The notes: generated from the letters alone by a model not told the origin. Shown: positions 17,161 to 26,352, counted from the stretch's first letter. The stretch is 64,000 nucleotides of DNA from Paenibacillus albicereus (GCF_012676905.1 NZ_CP051428.1:1884001-1948000); one strand, 5' to 3'. A program made the numbers and translations.

Positions 17161-17850
17161 CGAGTTGCTCGGAAAAACCGAGCAACTCGGCACGAGCAGG
17201 AGGCCGAACGGGGGAGTTGCGCGGAAAAACCGAGCAGCTCGGCATAAGCAGGAGGCCGAACGGGGAGTTGCGCGGAAAAAGCGAGCAACTCGGCTCGAGC
17301 AGGATGCTGAACGGGGGAGCTGCGCGGAAAAACCGAGCAACTCGGCATGAGCAGGCGGTCGAACGGGGGAATTGCGCGGAAAAACCGAGCAATTCGGCAT
17401 GACCAGGAGGCCGAACGGGAGAGCTGCGCGGAAAAACCGAGCAACTCGATACGAGCAGGAGGCCGAAAGAGGGAGTTGCGCGGAAAAAGCGAGCAACTCG
17501 GCATGAGCAGATGGTTGAATGGGGAGTTGCGCGGAAAAACCGAGCAATTCGGCATGAGCAGGCGGCCGAACGGGGGAGTAGCGCGGAAAAACCGAGCAAT
17601 TCGGCACGAGCAGGAGGCCGAAAGAGGGAGTTGCGCGGAAAAACCGAGCAATTCGGCATGAGCAGGAGGCCGAACGGGAGAGCTGCGCGGAAAAACCGAG
17701 CAACTCGGCACGAGCAGGAGGCCGAATGGGGCAGTTACGCGGAAAAACCGAGTAACTCGGCATGAGCAGGAGTCCGAACGGGGAGTTGCGCGGAAAAAAC
17801 GAGCAACTCGGCACGAGCAGGCGGTTGAACGGGAGAGTTGCGCGGAAAAC
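17161..17850 (+). repeat. About 52-bp tandem array of 13-14 hairpin units
   Basis: Units repeat every 51-53 bases. Each has a stem-loop with about 11 bp around an AAAAA loop, for example GAGTTGCGCGG-AAAAA-CCGAGCAACTC. The first copy is a perfect 12-bp stem. Two copies have paired changes on both arms (GAATTGC/GCAATTC and AGTTAC/GTAACT), so base pairing is kept. The last copy is degraded. All three minus-strand frames are open through most of it, but the period is not a multiple of three, so this is not coding. Confidence 0.96.
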
Positions 17851-17922
17851 AGAACGTAGTCGGCGCAGCTGAAGTGGTGAGGTGACTTATGCGCGGCTTC
17901 ACCGCAGGAAGGATGTTATTGC

Positions 17923-17958
17923 CGAAAGAGAGCGGCCTATGCAGGCCGCTCTCTTTCG
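17923..17958. terminator. Perfect hairpin, likely terminator of the iron-transport operon
   Basis: A 16-bp perfect stem (17923-17938 with 17943-17958) closes an ATGC loop. It lies about 300 bases past the stop of the minus-strand permease gene, beyond two repeats. The T run is interrupted (CTCTTTCG). Confidence 0.65.
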
Positions 17959-18035
17959 AAGGATGGAGAAGTGATGGTGAGGAAGCAGGGAGCGGAGGGG
18001 ATGGAAACCTCTTGAAGAAGCGGCAGCGGTTCCCT

Positions 18036-18090
18036 TGAAGCCCGGATTCCTTCCGTTTCGGAAAGAGAGATCAGAGGAATCTGGGCTTCA
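18036..18090 (+). repeat. Nested stem-loop element, copy 1
   Basis: The 15-base arms 18036-18050 and 18076-18090 pair with one G-U pair. Inside lies a second hairpin TTCCG-TTT-CGGAA (18051-18063). Related copies with flanking similarity (AGCGGCAGCGGT before the left arm) occur at 56658-56713 (minus) and 57460-57514. Confidence 0.8.
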
Positions 18091-18103
18091 GCGGAATCGG
18101 AAA

Positions 18104-18240
18104 GAGGTTCCATCCCTGGAGCGGCGTCAACGTACAACCGACCAGAGGTTCCGTCACTGGAGCGGCGTCGCGTACAGCCGACCAGAGGGTTCCATCCCCG
18201 GAGCGGCGTCAGTGTACAGCCGACTGGAGGTTCCTCCCTG
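18104..18240 (+). repeat. 40-42-bp tandem array (3.3 copies)
   Basis: Units begin with GAGGTTCC or GAGGGTTCC at 18104, 18145, 18185 and 18227 and share GGAGCGGCGTC and GTACAGCCGAC. The array lies directly downstream of the iron permease stop codon. Confidence 0.9.
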
Positions 18241-18259
18241 AGAGAATTCAGTTCCGTCG

Positions 18260-19279
18260 TTAAGATGCCGTCCGCCGAAGCAGCAGGTAGACGAAGTACG
18301 GAGCGCCGATGAATGCGGCGACGACGCCGGCAGGCACGCCGCTCGGGTCCGCCAGGTTGCGGCCGATCGTATCGGCGGCGAGCAGCAGCCAGCCTCCGAT
18401 CAGCATCGCGATCGGCAGCGACAGCTGGTTGCGAGGTCCGACGAGCGCTTTGGCGATATGCGGCGCCATGAGGCCGATGAAGCTGATGCCTCCCGTCACC
18501 GATACGGAAGATGCGGCGAGAGCGACCGCGGCGACGAGCAGCCAGATGCGCTCCTTCTGCACCGGCAGGCCGATGCCGACGGCGACCGGCTCGCTCAGCT
18601 CGAGCAGGTTGAGCTGGTTCGCTTTGTACAGCGTGAACGGAATGAGCAGCAGCAGCCACGGGAGCAGCGCCCAGATGAACACCCAGTCGGTGCCCCAGAT
18701 GCTGCCGGACTGCCACTTGGCGATGAAGTCGACCTTCTCGCGGTCGGCGACCGAGGAGATGATGACGGTCATGATGCCGGATACCGACAGCGAGAAGCCG
18801 ACGCCGATGAGCACGAGCCGGACCGGATTCAAGCCCTCTCCTTTGCGATAGGAGAACAGGTAGATGAAGACTGCGGTCAGCATCGCGCTCGCGAACGCGA
18901 CGAGCGTGAGCAGGTAGACGAAGCTGCCCGGCTCGATCGGCGCGTACAGGAAAAAGACCGCGACGCCGAGTCCGGCGCCGGTGTTGATGCCGATGATGCC
19001 GGGATCGGCGAGGTCGTTGCGCGTCACCCGCTGCAGGATCGCTCCCGAAAGGGCGAGGCCGACGCCGGCGAGAAAGGTAATGAAGATGCGCGGCAGGCGG
19101 ATGGAGAACAGCACGAACTCCTCCTTGCGCGAGCCGTCCCCGAACAGGACGGGAAACACCCGCTTGATGCCGAGCGACGAATAGCCCCAGCTGGCGCTGA
19201 CGAGCATCGTGGCCGCGACGAGCAGCAGCAGGACGATGAGCGCGATGCGCTGCCGGCGGCGCGCGAGCGATTCGATCAT
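18260..19279 (-). CDS. Iron-siderophore ABC transporter permease (FecCD family)
   Basis: 339 residues with 8-10 hydrophobic segments, starting MIESLARRRQRIALIVLLLL. Family landmarks are GAILQRVTRNDLADPGIIGI near residue 85 and SFIGLMAPHIAK near 270, the coupling region to the ATPase. It forms the membrane channel with the preceding gene. ATG 19279 overlaps the upstream stop by four bases. The frame is open much further upstream, but that extension only shadows the partner permease. No ATPase gene follows; a shared YusV/FhuC-type ATPase must be encoded elsewhere. Confidence 0.93.
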   Translation of the reverse strand: MIESLARRRQRIALIVLLLLVAATMLVSASWGYSSLGIKRVFPVLFGDGSRKEEFVLFSIRLPRIFITFLAGVGLALSGAILQRVTRNDLADPGIIGINTGAGLGVAVFFLYAPIEPGSFVYLLTLVAFASAMLTAVFIYLFSYRKGEGLNPVRLVLIGVGFSLSVSGIMTVIISSVADREKVDFIAKWQSGSIWGTDWVFIWALLPWLLLLIPFTLYKANQLNLLELSEPVAVGIGLPVQKERIWLLVAAVALAASSVSVTGGISFIGLMAPHIAKALVGPRNQLSLPIAMLIGGWLLLAADTIGRNLADPSGVPAGVVAAFIGAPYFVYLLLRRTAS

Positions 19280-20292
19280 CGGAACGCGCCTCCTTTGCGG
19301 TTGACGATCCAGAGGAAGAACGGCAGGCCGAGCATGGCGACGATCGCCGTGAGCGACGTCTCGTACGGCGAGTTGACCGTGCGCGCGAACGTATCGGCCA
19401 GCAGCAGCAGCGCGGCTCCGCCGATCGCCGACACCGGCAGCACGAAGCGGTAGTCGGGGCCGACGAACGCGCGCGCGACATGCGGCACGAGCAGGCCGAC
19501 GAACGCCATGTTGCCGACGAGCGCGACGGCGGCTCCGGTCAGCAGCACGACGACGACGAACAGCAGCGTCTTGGCCAGCGCGGTATTCTGGCCGAGGCCG
19601 GCCGACACCTCCTCGCTCATGCTGAGCACGGTGAGCTGGCGGGACAGCAGCAGCGCGGCGACGATGCCGGCGCCGATGAACGGCGTCACCAGGGCCAGCT
19701 GCGTCCAGGTCGTGCCGATGACGCCGCCGGCGTTCCACAGGTTGACCTGCTGCGTGATCTTGAAGTGCAGGCTGACCGCCTCGGAGGCGGCGAGCAGCAG
19801 CGCGGAGATCGCAGCTCCGGCGAGCACGATGCGCAGCGGCGAGAAGCGGTTGCTGCGGGAAGCGCTGATGCCGAAGACGAGCAGGGCCGCGATCGTCGAG
19901 CCGATGAAGCAGCCGATCATGATGCCGATGTAGCCGACGCCGGGAAACAAGGCGATCGTCAGCGCGAGCATCAGATTCGCGCCGGCCGTCAGCCCGAGCA
20001 GGCCGGGGTCGGCCAGCGGATTGCGCGTCATGCCCTGCATGGCGGCGCCGGCTACGGCGAGCGCGGAGCCGACCGCCATGGCGGCCAGCTCGCGCGGCAG
20101 GCGCAGCTCGCGGATGGTGAGGACGGCCTTTTCCGTGGAGGAGGTGAAGAGAGCGTTCCACACATCCTGGACTGTCGTGTCGGCCGCCCCGAAGGTGAGC
20201 GCGAAGAAGAAGCAGAAGGCGAGAGCGGCAAGCGAAGCCGCAAGCTTCCAGCCGAAGTAGGCTCCTCTTCGACGGGGGAGTGGGTGCTGCAT
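19276..20292 (-). CDS. Iron-siderophore ABC transporter permease (FecCD family)
   Basis: 338 residues, multi-spanning. Landmarks are GAAMQGMTRNPLADPGLLGL near residue 85 and AFVGLLVPHVARAFVG near residue 265. It pairs with the permease encoded next. AAGGAGG lies upstream of the ATG at 20292. The gene is downstream of the binding lipoprotein with a gap of about 100 bases and shares its Fur-controlled promoter. The family imports ferric hydroxamate, catecholate or citrate complexes; which one cannot be told. Confidence 0.93.
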   Translation of the reverse strand: MQHPLPRRRGAYFGWKLAASLAALAFCFFFALTFGAADTTVQDVWNALFTSSTEKAVLTIRELRLPRELAAMAVGSALAVAGAAMQGMTRNPLADPGLLGLTAGANLMLALTIALFPGVGYIGIMIGCFIGSTIAALLVFGISASRSNRFSPLRIVLAGAAISALLLAASEAVSLHFKITQQVNLWNAGGVIGTTWTQLALVTPFIGAGIVAALLLSRQLTVLSMSEEVSAGLGQNTALAKTLLFVVVVLLTGAAVALVGNMAFVGLLVPHVARAFVGPDYRFVLPVSAIGGAALLLLADTFARTVNSPYETSLTAIVAMLGLPFFLWIVNRKGGAFR

Positions 20293-20395
20293 GGAGGACC
20301 TCCTTGATCGATCGTCCGGCGTTCAGCGCCGGTCGGACAAGAACAGCGAAAGGAACTCTTGGCCCATGGCAAGAGTTCCGGGCGGATCAGCCTCG

Positions 20396-21352
20396 TCAGC
20401 TGCCGAGGAAATGGGACTTGAAGAAGTCGAGCTGATAGTCGAGCGTGATCGGATCATTGAAGTAGAATTCCTTGGCATTCGCCTCGAACACCTGGCCGTT
20501 CTTCACCGCCGGGATGTTCTTGTACGATTCCGTCTGCTGGAACGCGTTCTCCTGGTCGAGGTACTTGCTGACGATCATATAATCGCCGGCATATTCCGGA
20601 AGCACCTCTGCGGAAAGGGCGTAGTAGCCGTCCTTCAACGCCATTTCCTTTACCTTCTCCGGCATGTTCAGCTTCATCGCCTGGTACAGGATCTCCGTGC
20701 CGCGGCCCCAGTTGTCGCCGAACACGTACAGCTGCTTGTCGTAGCTCTCGATGACGGATACCGTCTTGTCGCCGATCTTCGCGCGGATCTGCTCGCCTGC
20801 CTCGGCGGCGCGAGCCTGGAAGTCGTCGATCCAGGCCTGAGCCTCCTTCTCCTTGTTCAGCAGCTTGCCGATCTCGAGCTGCTGGGTGAGGTAGTCGACC
20901 TTGCCGTACGTGTAGGTCACGGTTGGGGCGATTTCCTTGAGCTTGTCGAGGTTCTTGGTCGTGGACAGGCCGATGATGAGGTCGGGATCGAGCTCGATGA
21001 TCTTCTCGACGTTCTCTTCGCTGATCTCTTCGACGCCGGCCAGATGGTCCTGGTAGCGCGGATTCATCTTGGACCAGCTGTCGACGCCGACGAGCGGCAC
21101 GCCGAGCGCCATGACGTTGCCCGCATACGAGGCGACGACCACGACCCGCTGCGGATTCGCCGGCACTTTGATCGGACCGTTCTCGGATTCGTATGTAATC
21201 GTTCCTTCGGCCGCTGCGGAGGAGCGGTTCGCGTCCGCGGCAGCAGGCTCCGCGCCGGCGGCGTTCCCGCCGCCGCTGGAGGGACTCTTCTGGCCGCATG
21301 CGGTCAGGACGAGCAGGATCGACAGGATGAGCGGCAAATAAAGCTTTTTCAA
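20396..21352 (-). CDS. Iron-siderophore binding lipoprotein (FecB/YfiY-type)
   Basis: 318 residues. After a TTG start, KKLYLPLILSILLVLTAC gives a lipoprotein signal with the lipidated Cys at about residue 18. A Ser/Gly/Ala linker leads to the Periplas_BP_2 fold (about 65-315), with NPQRVVVVASYAGNVMALGV near 70 and LDPDLIIGLSTTKNLDKL near 125. It captures ferric siderophores outside the membrane. The TTG was chosen because GGGAGAGG precedes it and the lipobox is then at the usual place; an earlier in-frame ATG would start inside the Fur-box region. It is the first gene of an iron importer operon. Confidence 0.93.
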   Translation of the reverse strand: MKKLYLPLILSILLVLTACGQKSPSSGGGNAAGAEPAAADANRSSAAAEGTITYESENGPIKVPANPQRVVVVASYAGNVMALGVPLVGVDSWSKMNPRYQDHLAGVEEISEENVEKIIELDPDLIIGLSTTKNLDKLKEIAPTVTYTYGKVDYLTQQLEIGKLLNKEKEAQAWIDDFQARAAEAGEQIRAKIGDKTVSVIESYDKQLYVFGDNWGRGTEILYQAMKLNMPEKVKEMALKDGYYALSAEVLPEYAGDYMIVSKYLDQENAFQQTESYKNIPAVKNGQVFEANAKEFYFNDPITLDYQLDFFKSHFLGS

Positions 21353-21374
21353 TGAAGACCTCTCCCTAAATAAG

Positions 21375-21430
21375 TGATAATGATTATCAATGACGTTCTT
21401 CACTATAGAACCGCCGGTGAAATCTGTCAA
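21375..21430 (-). promoter_or_regulatory. Promoter with perfect Fur box for the iron importer
   Basis: On the minus strand TTGACA (21430-21425), a 17-base spacer and TATAGT (21407-21402) form a near-consensus promoter. The perfect 7-1-7 Fur palindrome TGATAATGATTATCA (21375-21389) lies just downstream of the start site, so iron-loaded Fur should block transcription. Confidence 0.92.
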
Positions 21431-21491
21431 CCACGAATTGGGATGTCGCGCCCGGACGCATGTCCCGTCAGCGGACGTTTCTCGGCGGACG

Positions 21492-21538
21492 TTGCCAAGG
21501 AAGTCAAAAGGCGTTAAAGTAAATGAGAATGATAATCA
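21492..21538 (+). promoter_or_regulatory. Promoter with Fur-like box for the reductase gene
   Basis: TTGCCA (21492-21497), 17 bases, then TAAAGT (21515-21520). The Fur-like box TGAGAATGATAATCA (21524-21538) matches the 7-1-7 consensus at 12 of 14 defined positions and sits at the expected start of transcription. Confidence 0.8.
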
Positions 21539-21558
21539 ATGGAGCGGGGGCAACCGGA

Positions 21559-22632
21559 TTGAGCGAATATCGCGAAGATGGGGCAAACGAAGAGCTGTTC
21601 GACGTCACGATTATCGGCGGAGGCCCGGCCGGGCTTTATTCCGCCTTCTATAGCGGGCTTAGAGGACTCAAGACGAAGATCGTGGAATATCAGCCGAGGC
21701 TGGGCGGCAAGATCCATATCTATCCGGAGAAGATCATCTGGGACGTCGGCGGGCTTGCGCCCGTGCCGGGAGCCCAGCTGATCGAGCAGCTCGTGCAGCA
21801 GGGGCTGACGTTCGATCCGGAGGTCGTGCTCGGCGAGAAGATCGAGCGCATCACGAGGAACGAAGAAGGCCTCTTCCTGCTCGAAGGCTCCTCGGGACGG
21901 ATCCACCGCTCGCGTACGGTCATCGCGGCCGTCGGCGGCGGCATCCTCAATCCGCAGCGCCTGCAGATCGAAGGAGCCGACCGGTTCGAGGTGACGAACC
22001 TCCATTATACGGTCAAATCGCTCAAGACGTTCAAGGACAAGGTCGTGCTCGTCTCCGGCGGAGGCAACTCGGCGGTGGACTGGGCCAACGAGCTGACAGC
22101 CGTCGCCCGCCAGGTGTACGTCGTGCACCGCAAGGAGTCGCTGACCGGGCACGAGGCCAAGGTCGCCCAGCTGCTCGCCAGCTCGGCGAAATGCTTGTTC
22201 CAGACGTCGATTACCCGCCTGCTCGCGGAGCCGGGAGCGGACCGCATCGGCAAGGTCGAGCTGACCCATCTCGCATCGGGCGAAATCGCGGAGGTCGAGA
22301 TCGAGGAGGTCGTCATCAACCACGGCTACGAGCGCGACAGCTCGCTGCTCGACAACAGCCCGCTGGAGCTCAGGCGGGTCGACGACTTCTACATCGCCGG
22401 CAACGGCGCTGGCGAGTCCTCGGTGCCGGGTCTTTACGCGGCGGGGGACATCCTCATGCAGGAAGGCAAGCTCCATCTGATCGCGGGCACGTTCCAGGAC
22501 GCGGCCAACGCCGTCAACCGGGCCAAGATGCACCTGAATCCCGAGGCGGACAGCTACGCCATGGTCTCCTCGCACAACGACGTGTTCAGCAGCCGCAACA
22601 AAGAAATCGTCAAGCAGCTCCTCGGAAGCTGA
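21559..22632 (+). CDS. Ferredoxin/flavodoxin-NADP+ reductase (YumC-type)
   Basis: 357 residues. The FAD-binding [14 protein letters not shown] (about residues 18-31), NADPH-binding [15 protein letters not shown] (about 165-180) and C-terminal GLYAAGDI motif match the thioredoxin-reductase-like ferredoxin-NADP reductases of Bacillus. The CxxC of thioredoxin reductase is absent. It passes NADPH electrons to ferredoxin or flavodoxin, useful for iron release and Fe-S work. TTG 21559 is used: upstream ATG codons at 21523 and 21529 lie inside the Fur box at or before the transcription start, and YumC proteins begin at the matching REDG-like position. Confidence 0.9.
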   Translation: MSEYREDGANEELFDVTIIGGGPAGLYSAFYSGLRGLKTKIVEYQPRLGGKIHIYPEKIIWDVGGLAPVPGAQLIEQLVQQGLTFDPEVVLGEKIERITRNEEGLFLLEGSSGRIHRSRTVIAAVGGGILNPQRLQIEGADRFEVTNLHYTVKSLKTFKDKVVLVSGGGNSAVDWANELTAVARQVYVVHRKESLTGHEAKVAQLLASSAKCLFQTSITRLLAEPGADRIGKVELTHLASGEIAEVEIEEVVINHGYERDSSLLDNSPLELRRVDDFYIAGNGAGESSVPGLYAAGDILMQEGKLHLIAGTFQDAANAVNRAKMHLNPEADSYAMVSSHNDVFSSRNKEIVKQLLGS

Positions 22633-22654
22633 TCGCTCCTCCCGCTTTCGCCAA

Positions 22655-22692
22655 GGCCGTCCGCATCTTCAAGCGGACGGCCGTTTTCGTTT
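22655..22692 (+). terminator. Rho-independent terminator after the reductase gene
   Basis: GGCCGTCCGC (22655-22664) pairs exactly with GCGGACGGCC (22673-22682), followed by GTTTTCGTTTTG. Confidence 0.9.
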
Positions 22693-22835
22693 TGCCCGCT
22701 TCTTCGTTAAGCGATAAAGGCTTCCTGCCCGTCCCTGCTTTTAACGTTCCGTTGACGAATCGCGCGGCTGGTTTTAACCCGCTTTGCGTAGACTTGAGCC
22801 ACTCGAGAGCAAGCAGGACTTCAGAGGGGGAAGGC

Positions 22836-24632
22836 ATGATGAGCTTATTCAGGATAAGCGGCTGGAGGGACATGCGGGCGAGGCTGATCGCCAGCTTCGC
22901 GATCGTCTCGCTGCTGCTGGTCGGCCTGGCGCTGTATCAGTTCGAGCGGATCGACGAGGTCCGCAGCTCGATGACGGAGCAGAAGCGAGAGATGGACAAG
23001 CGGCTGTCGAGCGCCAAGATCAGCCAGTTCCTGCAGGAGCTGGATCGGCTGGAGGGCGAGCTGAAGCGGGAGAACGACGCCGAGCGCGCCGAGCCGTTCC
23101 GCACGATCCACCAAGCGATGGAGGCGGAGCTGAGCAGGCTGGATTTTGCCGGCAGCACCGCTGCCCAGGAGGATCTGTTGGCGCTGCGGGAGAAATCGGC
23201 CCACTATGCCGGCGAGGTGGAGAAGATGGCCGCGCTGCTGCTGGACGAGAATGCCGATCCGCTGGAGCTGCTGGAGCAGATGGATGCGCTCCATTCCCGG
23301 ACCGCCGCGGAAAATCAGACGATGCTCGACATCAGCGGACGCTTGAGCGCGGCGGCCGACCGCAATGCGGCTGCCGCGCAGGCACGTTCGTTCGAGCGGC
23401 TGCAGGATACGCTCACGATGACGGGCGCCGCCGCGCTCGCGGTCATCGCGCTCACCGCCATGGTGGCGTTCCTGCTCGTCCGCTCGTTCGGCGGCAGCGT
23501 CGGACGGCTGGAGCATGCGGTCGGACGGCTGGCCGAGGGCGATCTGCGGGAGCGGATCGGGTCCGGACGGACGGACGAGCTCGGGCGGCTGAGCCGTCAG
23601 TTCGACGTGATGGTCGACCGGGTGCACGCGATGCTGCAGCGCAGCCGCGGCGTAGCCGCCTCGCTCGAGCGCCAGTCCGGCGCATTCCGGGAGTCCGCTC
23701 GCGTGACGGCCGGGGCGAACGAGGAGATCGTGCGGTCGATCCGGGACATTGCCGCCGGGGCGGAGATGCAAAGCGGACTGTCCGAGGAGACGAGGAGGCT
23801 GATGGACGGGCTCGGCGCGGATATGGAAGCGATCGCCGGCCTGGCCGACGGGATGCTGAAGCTGCGCGGCACGGCCGTGAGCGATACGCGAAGCGGGCAA
23901 CAGACCGTCGCGCGGCTGCAGGAGACGTCGGTGCAGACGGAGGAGGGAATCGCCCGCATGTTCGAGGAGCTGGAGCGGCTGGACGGCTTCTCGCGGCAGA
24001 TTTCCGGCATTACCAAGTCGATGATCGACCTGTCGTCGCAGACGCATGTGCTGGCGCTCAACGCATCCATCGAAGCGGCTCAAGCGGGCGCATACGGCAA
24101 AGGCTTCGCCGTCATCGCCGAGGAGGTGCGGAGGCTGTCAAGCCAGACGAAGGATTCGACCGCCGTCATCGGAGGGCTGATCGGCCGCCTGCAGCAGGGC
24201 ATGGAGCAGTTCCGCGCCTCGATGGAAGGCAGCCGCAGCCTCCTGCGGGAGCAGCAGGAGCAAGTCGCGGCGACGCTCGGCAGCTTCGAGGCGATCGGCG
24301 GATCGATGACCCGCATCAGCGCCAGCATCGGCGAGGTGCATGCTCAGGTCGACCGCACGCGCGAGGCATGCGGCGGTCTCCGGCAGCTCGCCGCCCAGGT
24401 GTCCGGCATCGCCGAGAGCGCGGCCGCGGCGGCGCAGCAGGTGCTCGCGTCCGGGACGCTGCAGGACGAGGAGATCCGCCGGATGGCCCTCCAGGCGGCG
24501 GATGTGCACGAGCTGTCGGAGCGGCTCGCGGCAGACATCCGATTGTTCCTGCTGCGCGAGGAGGAGAGCCGAGAGGAAGCGGAAGGCGGCGGACGGGCGC
24601 AGCCGGACGGAGACGGCGAAGCGGCGGCATGA
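22836..24632 (+). CDS. Methyl-accepting chemotaxis protein
   Basis: 598 residues. Membrane segment 1 is near 12-33 and segment 2 near 195-215, with an extracytoplasmic four-helix-bundle-like sensor (rich in Glu/Arg, no Cys) between them. A HAMP domain (about 216-270) and a long coiled-coil signalling domain follow. The hairpin-tip signature [24 protein letters not shown] is near residue 412. The protein senses a ligand outside and controls CheA through CheW. AGAGGGGG precedes the ATG pair at 22836/22839. The gene is transcribed alone. The ligand is unknown. Confidence 0.93.
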   Translation: MMSLFRISGWRDMRARLIASFAIVSLLLVGLALYQFERIDEVRSSMTEQKREMDKRLSSAKISQFLQELDRLEGELKRENDAERAEPFRTIHQAMEAELSRLDFAGSTAAQEDLLALREKSAHYAGEVEKMAALLLDENADPLELLEQMDALHSRTAAENQTMLDISGRLSAAADRNAAAAQARSFERLQDTLTMTGAAALAVIALTAMVAFLLVRSFGGSVGRLEHAVGRLAEGDLRERIGSGRTDELGRLSRQFDVMVDRVHAMLQRSRGVAASLERQSGAFRESARVTAGANEEIVRSIRDIAAGAEMQSGLSEETRRLMDGLGADMEAIAGLADGMLKLRGTAVSDTRSGQQTVARLQETSVQTEEGIARMFEELERLDGFSRQISGITKSMIDLSSQTHVLALNASIEAAQAGAYGKGFAVIAEEVRRLSSQTKDSTAVIGGLIGRLQQGMEQFRASMEGSRSLLREQQEQVAATLGSFEAIGGSMTRISASIGEVHAQVDRTREACGGLRQLAAQVSGIAESAAAAAQQVLASGTLQDEEIRRMALQAADVHELSERLAADIRLFLLREEESREEAEGGGRAQPDGDGEAAA

Positions 24633-24744
24633 CCGCTGCCGAGTCCGAAAGCCGATCAGGCACGCGGTCCTGGACGCGGACGCGCATCCGCCTGCGGCTT
24701 CGGCGGCCGATTCATCCGCCGATCCCAAGCCTTGCGTCATCATC

Positions 24745-24785
24745 AGCAAGCAGCCCGCCCCGGATTCCTGGGCGGGCTGCTTGCT
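24745..24785. terminator. Strong hairpin between convergent genes
   Basis: A perfect 16-bp stem (24745-24760 with 24770-24785) closes a nine-base loop between the chemoreceptor (+) and fabV (-). The T run is missing on both sides, but the position fits a shared terminator. Confidence 0.7.
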
Positions 24786-24804
24786 CGATGCGCATGTGAG
24801 CCGC

Positions 24805-25992
24805 TTAGCGGGCGGAAGGAATCTCCACGACCGGATCGGCGTCCTGCTCATAGTCGACGCCGTCCGTCTCGAAGCCGAACAGCTGGAAGAATTCCTTGCG
24901 GTAGCCTTCGAGATCGGTCAGCTCCCCGATGTTGGCGCTGTCGACTTCGGCCCAGATGCGCGCGACCTCGTCCTGCACGTCGCCGCGCAGCTCCCAATCG
25001 TCGATGCGGATGCGTCCCTTCTCGTCGAGCGGGGTGCCGCCATCCGCATAGAGCAGCTCGAACAGGCGCGCCGTCTGCTGGATCGTACTTTCGTGCAGGC
25101 CTTTGTCCTTCATGACCTTGTAAAGCGCCGACACGTACAGCGGCACGACCGGGATCGCCGAGCTGGATTGGGTGACGAGCGCCTTGCTCACGCTGACGTA
25201 GGCGCGGCCGCCGAGCGGCGCGAGCTGCTGCTGGAGCTCGAGCGCGGTCGCCTCGAGGTCGTCCTTGGCCTTGCCGATCGTGCCTTCCCGATAGATCGCC
25301 TGCGTGATCGAGGACCCGATATAGGAGTAGGCGATCGTAACCGCGCCTTCGGCCAGCACGCCGGCCTGCTGCAGGCGGGAGATCCAGCGCTGCCAGTCGG
25401 CGCCGCCCATGACGGCGACCGTCTGCTCGATGTCTCCGTCCTCCGCGGGCTCGATCGTGACCTCGCTCACTTCGCCGGTATGGAAGTTGACGGTCTTGTT
25501 CGTATAAGCATCGCCGATCGGCTTGAGCGTGGAGGTGTACGTCTCGCCGGTATCGGGATCGGTGCGGCGAGGAGCGGCTACGCTGTAGACGACGAGGTCG
25601 ACTTGTCCGAGCTCCTCTCGGATCGTCTCGATGACCTTGTCCTTGGTCTCGTCGGCGAAGGCGTCGCCCGTCACGCTGATGGACGTCAGGCCGGCTTCGG
25701 CGGCCAGCTGCTCGAAGGCGGCGGAATTGTACCAGCCGGGCGAGGCGGTGCGCTTGTCCGTCGCGGCGGACGGACGGAATACGCCGACGGTCGCCGCTCC
25801 TGCGCCGAAGGCGAGGGCGATGCGGGCGGACAGGCCGTAGCCGGTCGAGGCGCCGAGCACGAGCGCGCGCTTGGGCCCTTCCCATTTGGGCTGCTGCTGT
25901 ATGTAGTCGATCTGCTCCTGAACCTGGCGCGCGCAGCCTTTCGGATGGGCGGTCGTGCAGATGAAGCCGCGTGTTCTCGGTTTGATAATCAT
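24805..25992 (-). CDS. fabV: Trans-2-enoyl-ACP/CoA reductase FabV
   Basis: 395 residues, the normal length of FabV. The N-terminal MIIKPRTRGFICTTAHPKGC, the nucleotide site LGASTGYGLSARIA (residues 47-60) and the active-site Y234-x8-K243 motif, with the second Tyr at 224, are all present. The enzyme reduces the enoyl double bond in the last step of fatty-acid elongation using NADH. It is an alternative to FabI and FabL that is known in other bacteria to tolerate triclosan. The gene stands alone on the minus strand with AGAAAGGATG upstream. Confidence 0.95.
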   Translation of the reverse strand: MIIKPRTRGFICTTAHPKGCARQVQEQIDYIQQQPKWEGPKRALVLGASTGYGLSARIALAFGAGAATVGVFRPSAATDKRTASPGWYNSAAFEQLAAEAGLTSISVTGDAFADETKDKVIETIREELGQVDLVVYSVAAPRRTDPDTGETYTSTLKPIGDAYTNKTVNFHTGEVSEVTIEPAEDGDIEQTVAVMGGADWQRWISRLQQAGVLAEGAVTIAYSYIGSSITQAIYREGTIGKAKDDLEATALELQQQLAPLGGRAYVSVSKALVTQSSSAIPVVPLYVSALYKVMKDKGLHESTIQQTARLFELLYADGGTPLDEKGRIRIDDWELRGDVQDEVARIWAEVDSANIGELTDLEGYRKEFFQLFGFETDGVDYEQDADPVVEIPSAR

Positions 25993-26205
25993 GAATCAGG
26001 CATCCTTTCTCCTAGCGGCGGGATCAAATGGATCGAAAAGCCGATGAAGCTGCGTTCCGACTTTCATTGTAAGGGATTCGCGAGAAAAGGGAAACCGTGC
26101 GGAATCGCCTGATGGAGAAGCGGGGCGCAGGGCAAGCTACCGGATGCGGCGCCGCGGCCCTGCGGGGACTGCGGGTTCAAGCCGGGGGAAGGAGGCGGAA
26201 GGGAA

Positions 26206-26352
26206 ATGGCCAAAGGTGGCAAGCACGGCTTCGAGAGCAAGCAGCAGTCGCTGGCGCAGCGGTCCAAGGAAGCGGAAAACAACGCGGCGGCCGGCAGCGA
26301 GGAGAACCGCAATCAGAAGGGACATGTGCCGAACCAGCCCTCGACCGGTTAG
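26206..26352 (+). CDS. Small hydrophilic Gln/Asn/Lys-rich protein, unknown
   Basis: 48 residues, starting MAKGGKHGFESKQQS and ending NQKGHVPNQPSTG. It has no hydrophobic stretch, cysteine or aromatic core, so it is probably unstructured. A GGAGG site lies 10 bases before the ATG and a second purine run is closer. Codon use is like its neighbours. The composition recalls small proteins packed into spores or made under stress, but I do not recognise a family. It sits alone between fabV and a dehydrogenase. Confidence 0.6.
   Translation: MAKGGKHGFESKQQSLAQRSKEAENNAAAGSEENRNQKGHVPNQPSTG

Noticed and set aside
17056-17814. Long open frames in all three minus-strand frames (175-250 residues, Ser/Cys/Arg-rich repeats)
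   Set aside because: They arise because the 52-bp repeat unit lacks stops on that strand. The period is not a multiple of three, so no frame is conserved, and no ribosome site was seen.
17161-17850. CRISPR array
   Set aside because: The units are repeated over their whole length with no unique spacers, and no cas genes are nearby.
18260-20161. A 633-residue version of the minus-strand iron permease
   Set aside because: The extension is only the out-of-frame shadow of the partner permease; a four-base overlap gives the true start at 19279.
21523-21558. ATG starts of the reductase at 21523 or 21529
   Set aside because: They lie in the Fur box at or before the inferred transcription start, and homologues begin near the TTG at 21559.
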